Shown here piece by piece: positions 36,920 through 49,827 of a DNA stretch of 64,000 bases; within the stretch, counting starts at the first letter, position 1; every line of letters begins with the position of its first letter. Both the position numbers and the translations under genes were made by a program. This DNA is from Sorghum bicolor (Eukaryota > Streptophyta > Magnoliopsida > Poales > Poaceae). The stretch lies in the NCBI RefSeq assembly GCF_000003195.3, contig NC_012870.2, forward strand, positions 30,310,477 through 30,374,476. The letters run 5' to 3'. Under the pieces are notes generated by a model. The model was not told the DNA's origin. It made no database searches and worked only from the letters and a program-made list of their open reading frames with translations.

Positions 36920-37230
36920 GAGTTTGTCGTGGCCCTGGTGGATTGGCGATTAGGGTTAGTTTCTGCGCTGGGCGAGTTTGCAGGAGGAAGAAGAGAGGAA
37001 CCAGGCGAACAGACAGGCACCCTCGGGTTTTATCCGCCCGCCACGGGGGCACCGGGCGCACTTAAGTGGCCACCGGACTAAAACACATAGAGGGTTGCAA
37101 TCTGCGCGAGCACCGGACGATGGTCACCGGACGCTCGCCTAGCGTCCGGTGCCTCAAGGCTCGCCTCAGGCAGCACCGGTCGCTCCTCACCGGACGCACT
37201 CAGCTCACTGTGCGCGAGTTCGGTGAGTGC
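36920..37230 (-). promoter_or_regulatory. Promoter-like region upstream of the third ORF
   Basis: On the minus strand, an array of CACCGGACG / CGTCCGGTG motifs (about 37045-37200) precedes a TATA-like GGATAAAACCC (37028-37038), then a CT-rich leader-like sequence including ACCCTAATCGCCAATCC at about 36940. The same order, array then TATA, exists in the LTR. The function is inferred. Confidence 0.5.
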
Positions 37231-37770
37231 AGACTGGGAGACCCACCACACCCCACCTTTAACCCAGATTTTCAACAGGGAGCTTCGCCTGACTTTCACC
37301 CAACCAAGTTCCAACTTCAAGAAGACTCAAATAAACTCAAATTGGAACTAGTATGAGTGACCTCTCTCAAACCCTCAAATTTTCACAAATACTTAGCCTT
37401 AGGCATAGTAGTTTTTATGAAAATAGTCAAGTGAAGGAACCAAGGAGCATCGTGTGGCCATAAAGCTAGGGGTTTAAATCATGATGAGCTTTGAATGCTC
37501 CCCCTATCAATGGACGAACACAGCGGATGCTCAAAACATAACCAAAAAGAAATGGTAAGCCAACAAGCATGCATATGATATGATGTGCAATGCAATACTT
37601 GAAAGTAAACTAATGCTTGTCAAGTTTGATCCAAGGTTAAGCTTTTTCACACACACAAGGGGGTTATCTTAACCATGTTAGACAAGCCCTACTCACAATC
37701 TTTTTGTATTTTTATTTTTGGTATGCATGATATGCAAAGCAAAAGCTATTTACAAGGACAACACACGACT
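37231..37770. other. Copia linker between RNase H and the ORF3 promoter region
   Basis: Mostly AT-rich non-coding DNA within the copia element, including a CCCCCTATC stretch near 37500. No gene is supported. Confidence 0.6.
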
Positions 37771-40700
37771 TCATTTTTTAGTAAAGTTAGAAAGATCAAG
37801 CACATTTAGTTCATTTCTCAACATACAAAACCTAGCTTCATCTAGGGGTTTTGTGAAGATATCCGCCAATTGATTTTCCGTCCCCACATTCTCTAGGGAT
37901 ATATCACCTTTAGCAACATGATCCCTAAGGAAGTGATGACGGATGTCAATATGCTTTGTGTGGGTGTGTTGAACCGGATTGTTTGCAAGTTTTACGGCAC
38001 ATTCATTGTCACACAACAAATGTATTTTATCTAGAACTACTTCATAGTCTAGCAAAGTTTGTTTCATGTATAGTATTTGTGCACAACAAGCACCGGCGGC
38101 AATGTATTCCGCCTCAGCCGTTGACAAGGCAATACTATTTTGTTTCTTTGACATCCAAGAGACAAGTGATCTACCTAGGAAGTGGCACCCTCCAGATGTG
38201 CTCTTTCTATCAATGCGGCACCCGGCATAATCCGAATTGGAATAGCCTACAAGTTGGAATCTTGCACCTTTAGGATACCACAAGCCTAGGTAGGGTGTGT
38301 ATTTTAGGTACCTAAGAATTCTCTTGACGGCAATCAAGTGAGATTCCATAGGCATAGCTTGACATCTAGCACACATACACACACTAAACATGATATCGGG
38401 CCTAGATGCGGTGAGGTAAAGTAAACTTCTTATCATGGAGCGATAGAGAGTTTTGTCAACTGGGTTACCTCCCTCATCCAAGTCAAGATGCCCATTTGAT
38501 GTCATAGGAGTCTTGATTGGCTTGCAATCCATCATCTTGAATCTCTTGAGAAGATCTTGAGTGTACTTCTCTTGAGAGATGATGCTTGACTTGAAATTCT
38601 AAGAAGAAGGATAGCTCACCAATCATGGACATCTCAAACTCCTTGGACATCAAATCACCAAATTCCTTGCAAAAATCTTCATTAGTGGAGCCAAAAATAA
38701 TATCATCAACATAAACTTGGCAAATGAAGATTTCCCCATTCATTTTGTTGGTGAAGAGTGTTGTGTCAACTTTCTCAATCTTCAAGCCCTTCTTAATGAG
38801 GAAGTCCCTAAGCCTTTCATACCAAGCTCTAGGAGCTTGCTTGAGACCATAGAGTGCTTTGGACAACCGGTAGACATGCTTAGGGTTCCTAGGGTCTTCA
38901 AAACTAGGGGTTGCTCAACATAGATAAGCTCATTAATGTAACCATTCAAAAAAGCACTTTTCACATCCATTTGAAATCACTTGATATCATGACTAGATGC
39001 ATATGCAAGTAGGATACGGATAGCTTCAAGTCTTGCCAACGTTGCAAAGGTTTCACCAAAGTCAAGACCTTCCACTTGTGAAAAGCCTTTTGCCACGAGC
39101 CTTGCCTTGTTGCGCACCACCTTGCCTTGATCATCTTTCTTGTTTCGGAAGACCCACTTTGTTCCAATCACTCTTGCATCTTTGGGTCGCTCTTCAAGTG
39201 TCCACACTTGGTTGCGAGAGAAGTTGTTCAACTCCTCTTGCATGGCAATGATTCAATCCGCATCCCAAAGAGCTTCCTCTATTGTTTTTGGTTCATCTTC
39301 AAGAGACACAAAAGCGTGATGTTCAATAAATAATGCATGTCTAGAGCGTGTAGTTACACCACATGATGGACTCTCGATGATGAGATCTTGAGATTGATCT
39401 TGGAGGAGATGTGATGATCTTCTTGGCGCCACTTGAGGGGTTGCTTGGGGAGCATCAACATCTTGTGCTTGTGCCACCGCTTGCTCATGAGTGACTTGAG
39501 TGTCTTCATGAGCATCTCTCACATCTTTATCTTCATCTTGTGGCACATGTGAGGAAGATGGTGGATCAGTGATTTGCACATCATCATCTTCTTTTGGCTT
39601 GATGTCCCCCACCGACATGTTCTTCATGGCATCCCTCAATGGTTCACCACCTATATCATCAAGATTATCACTTGCTCCTTGGGAGTCATTAGTTTCATCA
39701 AATTCAACATCAATTGTTTCTTCAACCATGTTTGTGGCATGATTAAAGACCCTATAGCCTTGGACTTTGATGAATAGCCAACCAAGTAGCCAATGTCACA
39801 TCTCCTTTGGAACTTGCCCAAGTGTTGGCGCTTCTTGTAGATGTAGCATTTGCACCCAAACACTCTAAAGAATGAGACATCAGGCTTCTTCCCATTGAGC
39901 AACTCATATGGTGTCTTCTTTAGGAACTTGTGAGGAAAGATCCGGTTTGATGCATAGCATGCGGTGTTGATTGCCTCGGCCCACATCTTCTCCGAAGTGT
40001 TGTACTCATCAAGCATTGTTCTTTCCAAGGTGATCAATGTCCAGTTCTTTCTTTCTACTATCCCATTTTGTTGTGGTGTGTATGTTGGGGAGAACTCATG
40101 TTTGATCCCAACTTCATCACAATATTCTTCTATGTTGGTGTTGTCAAACTCTTTGCCATTATCACTTCTAATCTTCTTGATCTTGACATCAAATTGGTTT
40201 TGGGCATTGTTTGCAAATTTCTTGCAAATTGATGCAACTTCGGCCTTGTCTTGCAAGAAGAATGTCCAAGTGTACCAGGAGTAATCATCAACTATGACCA
40301 AGCAATATTTGTTGCCTCCAAGACTAGCATATGTGGTTGGTCCAAATAAATCCATGTGGAGTAACTCAAGCACTCTTGAAGTAGAGAGATAGGCCTTGGT
40401 TGGATGGGTGTTTGCAACTTGCTTGCCGGCTTGACATGCACTACATAGCTTGTCCTTCTCAAATGTCACATCCTTCAAGCCTCTAATCAATTCGTTCTTC
40501 ATCAACTTCTTGAGTGTGCCCATTCAAACATGTGCTAACCTTCTATGCCACAACCACCCAAGTGAGGTCTTGGTGAATAAGCAAGTCTTGACATCAACTT
40601 CATCGAATGAGAAATCAACTACATATAAGTTGTTGTGTCGGAAGCCTTTGAATACCATTTCATTGTCATCTTCCTTGGTCATTATTACTTCCTTTTTCTT

Positions 40701-41290
40701 GAATAAGCATTGGAAGCCAAGATCACAAAGTTGTCCAACCGAGAGCAAATTGAAACTCAAAGATGACACATAGAGCACATTGGTGATGGAGTGTCATTTG
40801 ATATTGCAATCTTTCCTAGACCCTTGACCTTACCTTTTGAATTGTCACCAAATGTGATCTTCTCTTGGTTGTCAACATCTCCATCTAGTGAGGTGAACAT
40901 TCGGGGATCTCCAGTCATATGTTGAGTGCAACCACTATCAATTACCCAATGTGATCCACCGGTCTTGTAGTTCATCTACACACAAGAGATCAAGCTTGAG
41001 ATTTAGGGACCCACATTTGCTTAGGGCCCTTGACCTTCTCTACTAGCTAGTTGCTTAGGCACCCAAATCTTCTTTGGCCTTTGCTTGTTGGGTGGCCCCA
41101 TGAAGCTAACCTTGACCTTGTCACTCTTGTCTTTCCTTACAATGTAGTGAGCATTGAAGGCAAATGGTCTAGCATGCTTGGGCAAGGGTGGTGGTAGTGG
41201 TGCCTCACACTCATGAGCAAAGTGTCCTTCTTGTCCACACTCAAAGCACCTCTTTGGCTTGGGCTTGCTTGGTTGATCATGAGTGGCTAG
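37771..41290 (-). pseudogene. Copia gag C-terminus and pol: protease, integrase, RT, RNase H (decayed)
   Basis: Minus strand, high to low coordinates: zinc knuckle CFECGQEGHFAHEC (~41240, all CCHC residues present), protease WVIDSGCTQHMTG (~40950), HRRLAHV of the integrase zinc region (~40530), integrase core MDLFGPT, IRSDNGKEF and TPQQNGIVERKN (40400-40040), an acidic linker (39729-39253), RT N-terminal block (39243-38977), MDVKSAFLNG and the catalytic QVYVDDIIFGS (~38710), then RNase H with STAEAEYIAA and TKHIDIRHHFLRD, ending LADIFTKPLDEAR before the stop at 37771. Stops lie at 41021, near 40980 and at 40524, and several frame changes lie near 39730, 39240, 38970 and 38600. No active polyprotein can be made. 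Confidence 0.88.
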
Positions 41291-41993
41291 TGTTGGTGCA
41301 AAAGCTAATCTGCAAACACAAAGGGCTAATACCCGATTCAAACATTAAGGCGTGCCAGCTGATTTGACCTTACTATCGGCAAAGGTGATAACTCGAATAC
41401 TTTAGTCCTGACAACAGCGATGCGCCCGGATGTCACGGCTAAGAGGTACTCACGCGGAACTTGAGAACGCGCCGAGCTTAAGTCGACGAATTCCTAAGAA
41501 CTCGTAATAAAAAGGAAAAAGTGTGACGAAGTCGCCGAAAAGTAGATGCTGGAATATGAGTAAAAACGTGTGTTTGATTGATTGATAGATGTCTCATTAC
41601 AAGGTCCTAGGGTCTATATTTATACCCTGCTCAAAGAGCTACAACCAGACATGATTAGAATTCGAATTCCAAATTACACGGAATCCGTATACAAAACGAT
41701 TTAAATAACTAAGGAAATAATAAAGCTATCCTCCGTGACAAGCTGAAACTCTTCCACAAACCGATCGGCAGCTTCTGGACTCTCCCTTCATATCATCGGC
41801 AGATTCCCTTGTCATAGTCATCGGCAAACTTCCTTGTCATAGCCATCGGCACAGACACAGCACCACCTATAGACTTAGTCACGTTCAACCCCTCCTTCAT
41901 CGGCAACCATCCTCATCGGCAACTCATCCTGTAGACAAAACACCGCCGTCTTATCCTGCCGGCCCGGACACGTGCCCAAAAATGGTGTCAACA
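41291..41993 (-). repeat. Gypsy 3' LTR
   Basis: 703 bp with TG..CA ends. On the minus strand GGGTATAAATATAG (around 41618) is a TATA box. Six CATCGGCA-type motifs lie between about 41760 and 41920. Confidence 0.95.
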
Positions 41994-42012
41994 CATGCCC
42001 CCCAATTCCGGA
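41994..42012 (-). promoter_or_regulatory. Gypsy polypurine tract
   Basis: On the minus strand GGAATTGGGGGGCATG directly abuts the 3' LTR. Confidence 0.8.
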
Positions 42013-42179
42013 GTATGAAATCATTAATGCTCCGAAATTCTCTGCAGTAATGATGCCTTTTCCCGCAATTAATGCTCCTAATCTGGTAACCAACAACCTC
42101 AATCTGAACAACTCTGATCCTATTCTTTTGCAAATCCCTCGAAATCCTCCACTTCCTAAACGGGCATTTCCTTCTTAAC

Positions 42180-42320
42180 CGCACATCGGCAATATTACCG
42201 TTACAAAGATCTACCGATAGACTGATCAAGACGTTCGTACAAACGGCTATCTCCACTTTATTCGCCCATCGGCAATATGACCGTTACAGGACGCTGCCGT
42301 TGGACCGACCAGGAGATCCC
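42180..42320. repeat. Imperfect tandem duplication in the gypsy 3' region
   Basis: ACATCGGCAATATTACCGTTAC at about 42184 recurs as CCATCGGCAATATGACCGTTAC at about 42267. Each is followed by an ACCGA-containing stretch, giving units of about 80 bp. They lie upstream of the antisense ORF and may be part of its promoter. Confidence 0.6.
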
Positions 42321-42632
42321 GCACAGTAAAATATCTCCGGATAATGACCGCTTCCCATCAAATCACCTGCACAATCCCTTGATTACCGTGCGAACAGTTA
42401 CCATATCTACCTGAGTACCCTCGGATTTCTCGGATGCGGCAAAGAGATAAGTCAGATTTGCCCTTGCCCGTTTTATCCTATGAATAGTTCCTTCTCGGGT
42501 ACTCCTTCTTCATCACATCGTTCCACCATCCCAACTTTTCCCGGCGGCGGCGCCATCTAAAAGCTCCAAGACCTCCGACGAAGTTCCTTCTACACCAACT
42601 TCGAAACTCCCAAGCACCTCCTCTGTGGTGGA

Positions 42633-45600
42633 ATGGCCGTCAACTTCATCATCCCTGAGGTCAGTTCTTCGCACCATCTCCTGTACTTCTTCCTGTACTT
42701 TTATTTATCTGCAATCCGCCGTACTGAATACTTTTCCCCCTTCTTTGTTTGTTTGTTTTTTTAACATCTCGAAAACCATTAGGAATCGGCTAACAAAATC
42801 GTCATCCCCACTGATCGGCCACATCTCCAATGCCTTGCCCCGTTAGGGGATCCAGATCCAACCAACCTCATAAACGCAGAAACCAACAGGATCCCTTTTA
42901 GAGCAGAGAACTTTTCTTTGGATCTGTGGAAGGATACTTTTCGTTCCTGGCCCAGCCCTACCGTGGGAAGGATAGATTGGTTTTTGAGGGTCAGTAACTC
43001 AAACGAAGTCCAATGGGGTGAAAGAAGTCTAGCCCAATGCATTAGGTTGTCCATTGCCGATATGCACAGGAACGAGTCACTGTTGATAGCTGCATCATAC
43101 TTTTGGTCAGACACGCTCAACGCCTTTGTCTTTGGCCATGGTCCTGTTTCCCCCACTCTTGCCGAAGTGGCTATGCTCACCGGGTTGGATATTTCTTCTG
43201 CCGATAGCACCCACTTCTTTGATACCAAACCCAGTGCTAAGGTAGAAACTCGCTCCATCGGCGGCTGGTCAGGGTATATCCAAAAATACCGCAAAACAGG
43301 CCCTGTTGACATGAAGGAGCAGACCTGCTTGGAGTGGCCTATCACCTCCTCCACCAAGTGACTAAGAAGCTCTTGCTTGGCCAGTCTATCGGCAACCTGG
43401 GAGGCCCCTGGTGGTTTATCAATATGTGGCTCAATCTGCATCTGCACAAGCGCCTTGAATTTAACCTGTTTACACAACGCTTCCCAAGAGACATAGCTGA
43501 AAATCATGTGTTGGGTGAAGAGGAATCGGCAACACGTGCTCCCTTAAACTTCGGCGAAGCTGTCATAGTTTTGCCTGGTTCAGGGGGTAATCCAGATCAG
43601 GTCAGCCGATTCTTCCAAACTCTGTATGAGGGCTTGGCCAGAGATGAGCGAGCATGGTTGGCCTATGATGATCCAGACAGTATGCTTCCCCTGGTTTTCA
43701 ATCCATTTGACGAAGCTCTTGACCGGGACAATGAAGTAATGATGGCAATAGTGACTCCTAGAGCCATACCAGTGAATTTCTTTGGTAGTGGGAAAACCTC
43801 CCCCAGACTTATGAATTTTACAATCCATCAGCACTAGCCCGTCAGTTAGCTTTTGGCCAGCTGCCGATCGCACTCTGCTACGCCGATGTGATAAAGCCCA
43901 GGGAAACCATCAACAGTCTCCTTGAATGGATCCGAGTGGCCTAACTGCCATCGAGCGCCGATACAAACGTGGATTTATCAGAGTGGGTTCCAGCAGCTTT
44001 TATTACTCAGGCATACAAGCAGTGGTGGGCAGAATGGAAGGAGCATCTGTTCTGCAAATCGGCCCTCACGTACCGCGGCATGATTGACCCTGAGTACGAA
44101 GTTCCCAATGACACTGTAAGTGTTTTCAAACCGATGTTTCAATTCTCTCAATTCTGTTTCTATCGGTGATTTACTTTTGTACTTTTCCACAGGTTGATGA
44201 TACCCCTCCATCGGTCAGCAAAAGTGGCAAGTCGATTGATCTATTTGCATCAGGCCCAATTTCTTCAATCGGCCACAACGCTCCTACCCTGGCTGCCATC
44301 GTGCATCGAGGTATACGCCTGAGGAAAGTCACCACCAGGAAGACCCAGACTCCACCATCGGTAGTTGCTTCCACTCTAGCATAGGCCTTTAAGGTAGCTG
44401 TTAAACCTCTTCGTTTATACCAATCTTACCTTTACATCGGCTATACTTGTATCAACAAATTCCTCTTTGTTGTTACAGCAAACCAGTGCATCGGCAAAAA
44501 CCAAGAGCCAAGGTGCCGATGCCCCCCAGTCCAGCCAGCCAAAGAGGAAGGGCGCCACGGGTACTAGGGCCGGAACAAAGCGCCAGAAAGTGGTAACTCC
44601 TCCTCCTCCCCCTCCAGTATCTCCTATTCTGGTGGAATCTTCTCCTTCCTCTCCAGATGTAGAGATCCGGCAAGCACTATCTCCCCCTCATCCACAAGAA
44701 GCACCAGAAGTAGACGAACCCCAGCAGGAAGAACCCCAAGCAGAAGGTACATCAACTGATGTAGGTGAGCAAACAACTGGCCCGGCAGGTTCAATCACGT
44801 CATCGGCAGTTCCCCCAATTCAGACAAGCATCGTTCCTCCTCAGGGTAACATATTTTTATAATATTGCCACCGATGAACTTATTCTCATTCAGCCTCATA
44901 ACTCTTTTTGTCTCCTTTCAGTCGATGTCGTTCCATCAGCAACCCTGGCCGATCATCCTACGGCTCCACCGGCATCTTCCAGTCAAAGGCAAGAAATAGC
45001 CTTGAAGCAAGTAAGTCACCCAATCTTCATCAGTATTATTTGCCGATTCTCCGAGTATGAACTAACTTACTTTGTTTTCCTTCCCAGGAACAAGATTCTC
45101 CCGACAGCCTATTCTCCTTTGCCATCGACATCTCTGAAGAAGAAGGTGAAGAAGCAAGCTCTTCCCAGGCAGTTGGCATCACATCGGCAGAGATCAGGGC
45201 CAAGCTGGAAGAACTGTCGGCCCTCTTTCATTAGGACACGGCACAACTGGTCGATGACTCTGACCCAGCCAAGGTTCTATTCAGGACTCTCAGAGGCCAG
45301 ATCCCAGTTGATGTTGAAGAAATCCTCTTCCAAGCCGCACATTTGGAGAGTCGTCAGCTGCAGTACCAGAGGGCTTCTCGGCGCCTTGCCGATAGAGCTG
45401 CTCAGACTCAGCTCTCTGAAGAGATGAGGAAAGAGAAGCTCCTGACCGATGAGAAGCACAAGAACATCGGCATCTTGAGATCTTCAAGAGATACGCTGAA
45501 GCAGAAGATATCTGACGTATCGGCAAAAAGGGAATCTCTGTTGGCAGAACTTAAACAAGTGGAGGACGCCTTATCCCAAGCCCAACAGGAAGAGAGCCAA

Positions 45601-45783
45601 CTGCCAGAGACCATCAAGCTCCTTGAGCAAGAACGAAACGTCCACGGTCACAAGGCACTACAATTGAAGAAGAAGCTGAAGCCGATAGAAGGTTTTGCCG
45701 ATGACGATATCAAAGAGATAGAAGCGGCCAACCAAATCCGGGTACGTGCCATATCGGCGATCCAGGCACTGCTGAACACATGA
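42633..45783 (+). pseudogene. Antisense ORF of the gypsy element: plant-mobile-domain-like protein
   Basis: The gene runs opposite to gag-pol. Exon 1 (42633-42659) starts MAVNFIIPE. An intron (42660-42782) leads to ESANKIVIPTDRPHLQCL and then a block like the plant mobile domain found in Ty3/gypsy cargo and MAIN-type host proteins: LWKDTFRSWPSPT, YFWSDTLNAFVFGHGPVSPTL, EVAMLTGLDI and LGGPWWFINMWLN. A small deletion with frame change near 43320-43345 fuses KEQ to LLGVAYHLLHQV, and a second frame change lies in a C-run near 43800. Further introns fit at 44116-44191 and just before 44480. The C-terminus (45343-45783) is a long coiled coil (KRESLLAELKQVEDALSQAQ). TATA-like and GC-rich leader sequence at 42470-42560 suggests an own promoter. 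Its biochemical role is unknown. Confidence 0.72.
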
Positions 45784-45931
45784 AGCTCTTATCGGCGACA
45801 CATCTGTCTTTTCCTGCTCTTTCAACTTTTAGTCTAGCCGATAGGACTGTTATTGGCATCTTTTGAAACATCAGTTCCTGCCCCCAAACATTTAAATCCA
45901 GCCGATAGGAGTGTTATCGGCACTTAAACTT

Positions 45932-48900
45932 TTATGCATCGACCCATATACTGGGGTAGTACTTCTTTAAATATTTGCCATTTAATGCTCTAGGAAATTC
46001 AACTCCTTCGAGAGTTTCTAGAATATAGGCATTACCAGGAACCGATCGACTTATCCGATAAGGACCTTCCCAATTAGGAGACCGCTTTCCAAACTTCGAA
46101 CTTTTAGACCCGATCGGTAAAATTAATTTCCATACCAAGTCCCCATCGGCAAACTCCTTAGCCTTTACTTTCTTGTCATACCATCTAGCAACACTCTCCT
46201 TATTTTCTTCTATACTCATTAAAGCCTTTAACCGATGTCCTGCTAGATCATCCAACTCATCGGTCATCAAAGTGACATAATCATCAGCAGCCAATTGATC
46301 TTGAAAAGATAATCGCCTAGATCCAGCCTTAATCTCCCAAGGTAACACTGCATCGTGTCCATACACCAATTGATAGGGTGACACCTTGGTTGATCCATGA
46401 CAGGCCATCCGATAGGACCACAACGCTTCATTTAATAATGTATGCCACCGCTTAGGATTTTCTTCAATTTTTTGTTTGATAAGCTTGATAATTCCTTTGT
46501 TAGACGCCTCGGCCTGCCCATTGGCTTAAGCATAATAAGGAGAAGAATTCAACACTTTAATCCCCATACCGATTGCAAATTCATCAAACTCCCCCGATGT
46601 AAACATAGTGCCCTGATCGGTAGTAATTGTTTGAGGAATTCCAAATCGGTAAATGATATGCTCCTTCACAAAATCAATCATATTGGCCGATGTGACTTTC
46701 TTCAAAGGAATAGCTTCGACCCACTTAGTGAAATAATCAGTAGCAACTAGAATAAACTTATGCCCTTTGCTAGATGGTGGATAAATCTGGCCGATCAGAT
46801 CAATAGCCCATCCTCGGAACGGCCAAGGCTTTATGATAGGATTCATAGCCGATGCAGGTGCCCTTTGAATATTACCAAACTTCTGACACCCTTGACACCC
46901 TTTGAAATATTTAAAGCAATCCTCAAGTATAGTCGGCCAATAATATCCATTCCTCCTAATCATCCACTTCATCTTAAAAGCCGACTGATGTGCTCCACAC
47001 ACCCCTTCATGAATTTCTCCCATCAAACTCCTAGCTTCATCATCACCCAAGCATCGGAGAAGAATTTCATCAATAGTTCGATAGTATAATTCATCTTCGA
47101 GGAGCACATACTTGGTCGCTTGAAATCGAACTCGTCTTTCAACTTTCTTAGATGGATCTTTCAAATAATCAATAATTTCTTTCCTCCAATCATCGGCATC
47201 GATTGCCGATACTGTATTAATCATAGGCTGATATCCTGAGGCATGCTGAGCTAACCGATTGGCCTCTTCATTATGCAATCGGGGAACATGCTCTAAATGG
47301 AAATCTTTGAATTCCTTTAACAGTTGCATGCTCTTCTCGTAATAAGTTATGAGAACTTCACTTCGGCATTCATAGCTCCCGGCCAATTGATTTATAACCA
47401 ACATAGAATCCCCGAAGACTTCGACAGCGTCAGCACGAACTTCCCTTAACAACTCCAATCCTTTTATCAAAGCCTGATACTCAGCCTGATTATTTGTTGA
47501 TGTAGCAACAATCGGCAAGGAAAATTCATACTTCTTCCCCTTAGGGGAAACTAATACTATGCCGATTCCTGCCCCCCGGTCACATGTAGATCCATCAAAG
47601 AAAAGCGTCCAGGGCACAATTTCCAAAGCCTCCACTGCACCGCAATGTTGAGTCACAAAATCGGCCATAATCTGCCCTTTAACTGCCTTAGCCGATTCAT
47701 AACGCAGATCGAATTCCGACAGCGCCAAAATCCATTTACCGATCCTGCCACTCATAATCGGCATAGATAGCATGTACCGGACCACATCATCTTTGCAAAC
47801 AACAATGCATTCGGCCGATAACAAGTAGTGCCTTAACTTGATACACGAAAAATATAAGCATAGGCATAGTTTCTCAATGGCCGAATACCTGGTCTCAGCA
47901 TCAATCAACCTCCTGCTTAAGTAATAAATTACACGCTCTTTTCCTTCAAATTCTTGAATCAAAGCTGAACCGATAACTATCCCATCGGTAGACAAATATA
48001 ATTTGAAGGGCTTTCCTTGCTGAGGTGGAATTAGAACTGGAGGATTCACTAAATACTTCTTGATTTCATCCAGAGCCAATTGCTGTTCCTTCCCCCAAAT
48101 AAATTCTTGATCGGCTTTTAGCTTAAGAAGAGAACTGAAAGCACGAATTTTACCAGACAAATTAGATATAAATCTCCTGATAAAATTTACCTTGCCGATC
48201 AAGGACTGGAGCTCAGTCTTGTTGGTAGGGGCCACTATCTTATTGATGGCATCAATAGATCTTCGACTAATTTCAATCCCCCTTTGATGGACCATGAAAC
48301 CAAGAAATTGCCCTGCCGATACACCAAATGCACACTTATTGGGATTCATCTTCAATCCATGCTTCCTTGTGCACTCCAATACCTTTTGCAGATCGGCAAG
48401 ATGCTTTGCGAAGTCCCCAGATTTGACCACCACATCATCAATATAAATCTCTACCAGTTTGCCGATGAACTTATGAAATATAAAATTCATGGCCCTTTGA
48501 TAAGTAGCACCAGCATTCTTAAGGCCAAAAGTCATAACTATCCATTCAAACAACCCAACATGACCAGGGCACCTGAACGCGGTCTTTGGAATATCTTCTT
48601 CAGCCATGAATATTTGATTGTACCCTGCATTGCCATCCATGAAGCTGATAATCCGATGTCCAGCCGCGGCATCAACCAACAGATCGGCAACTGGCATTGG
48701 GTATCCATCCATCGGTGTAGCTTTATTAAGATTCCTGAAATCAATGCAGACCCGAAGCTTCCCGTTTTTCTTGTAGACCGGAACAACATTGGAAATCCAC
48801 TCGGCATACCGACATTGCCGAATAAATTTAGCCTCAATAAGTTTGGTTATTTCGGCCTTGATGTCAGGAAGAATGTTAGGGTTACATCGGCGTGCTGGTT

Positions 48901-49164
48901 GCTGATGTGGCCGAAATCCAGACTTGATAGGCAACCGATGTTCAACAATTGATTGGTCTAAACCAGGCATCTCAGTATAATCCTAAGCAAAGCAATCTTT
49001 ATATTCCTTTAACAAATTGGTTAATTGCTGCTTACATTCAGGATTTAACTTAGCACTAATAAAAGTAGGTCTAGGCTCATCACCACTACCGATATCTACT
49101 TCTACCAAATCATCGGCCGATGTGAATCCCTGGCCTAACTCTCCATCATCGGCGAACCTATCCA
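45932..49164 (-). pseudogene. Gypsy pol: reverse transcriptase, dual RNase H, integrase
   Basis: One minus-strand frame from 49165 to 45932 is interrupted by TAG at 48983-48985 and TAA at 46526-46528. RT has the fingers block FIRQCRYAEWISNVVPVYKK and catalytic YIDDVVVKS. The first RNase H has KLYLSTDGIVIGSALIQ. A second RNase H-like domain follows with FDGSTCDRGAGIGIVLVSP, an archaeal-type RNase H typical of Tat elements. Integrase has H-H and CQGCQKFG of the zinc region, then AIDLIGQ and TTDQGTMFTSGEF, with the final acidic-residue region after the 46526 stop. Each stop fits a single C-to-T or G-to-A change. The C-terminal part (46423-45932) ends ALNGKYLKKYYPSIWVDA. Confidence 0.9.
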
Positions 49165-49827
49165 TTAAAAACCGTCGTCAGAACCGACTGCTTGGATCGG
49201 TGGAATCTCATAATCGGCAACCTTGAGAAAATCCTTCTCCCAAACTTCTCCTGAAATACACCTAGTCCTCTCATAGGTGTCCGCTTCTGCCGACGCAATG
49301 ACATAAGAAGAATCTCCCAAGACAATCTCAATTTTGTCACCTACCCACTGGACCAAACATTGGTGCATTGTAGACGGGATGCAACAATTAGCATGAATCC
49401 AATCTCTCCCCAGCAGCAAGTTATAAGCACCCTTTCCGCTGATCACAAAGAAAGTCGTCGGCAAGGTTTTGCTGCCAATGGTCAGTTCCACATATATTGC
49501 CCCCTTGACTGGAGACACGTTCCCTTCAAAGTCTTTAAGCATCATATCGGTCTTGGTCAAATCCTGATCCCCTCTCCCAAGCTTCCGATATACTGCATAC
49601 GGCATGATGTTGATAGCAGCACCACCATCAACTAGGATCTTGGTTATCGGCTGCCCATCAACTCTTCCTTTGACAAACAGAGCCTTGAGATGTTGTCTTT
49701 CATCATCGGCAGGTTTCTCGAAGATAGCTGTCATCGGATCCAGAGCCAATTGAGCTATTTGATCGGAAAATTCCAACTCATCATCACTGGATGGCGCAAG
49801 AAACTCCATCGGCAACATAAAGACCAT
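49165..49827 (-). pseudogene. Gypsy retropepsin-like protease region
   Basis: The block ILVDGGAAINIMPYAVYRKLG followed by YNLLLGRDWIHA is the Tat-type aspartic protease (catalytic Asp in VDGG, flap and LLGRDW strand). The frame is shared with gag upstream and ends at a TAA that overlaps the ATG of the RT frame as TAATG. A T-run there suggests a one-base slip between PR and RT. Confidence 0.8.

Noticed and set aside
48284..48952. 222-residue plus-strand ORF
   Set aside because: Antisense shadow of the gypsy RT region.
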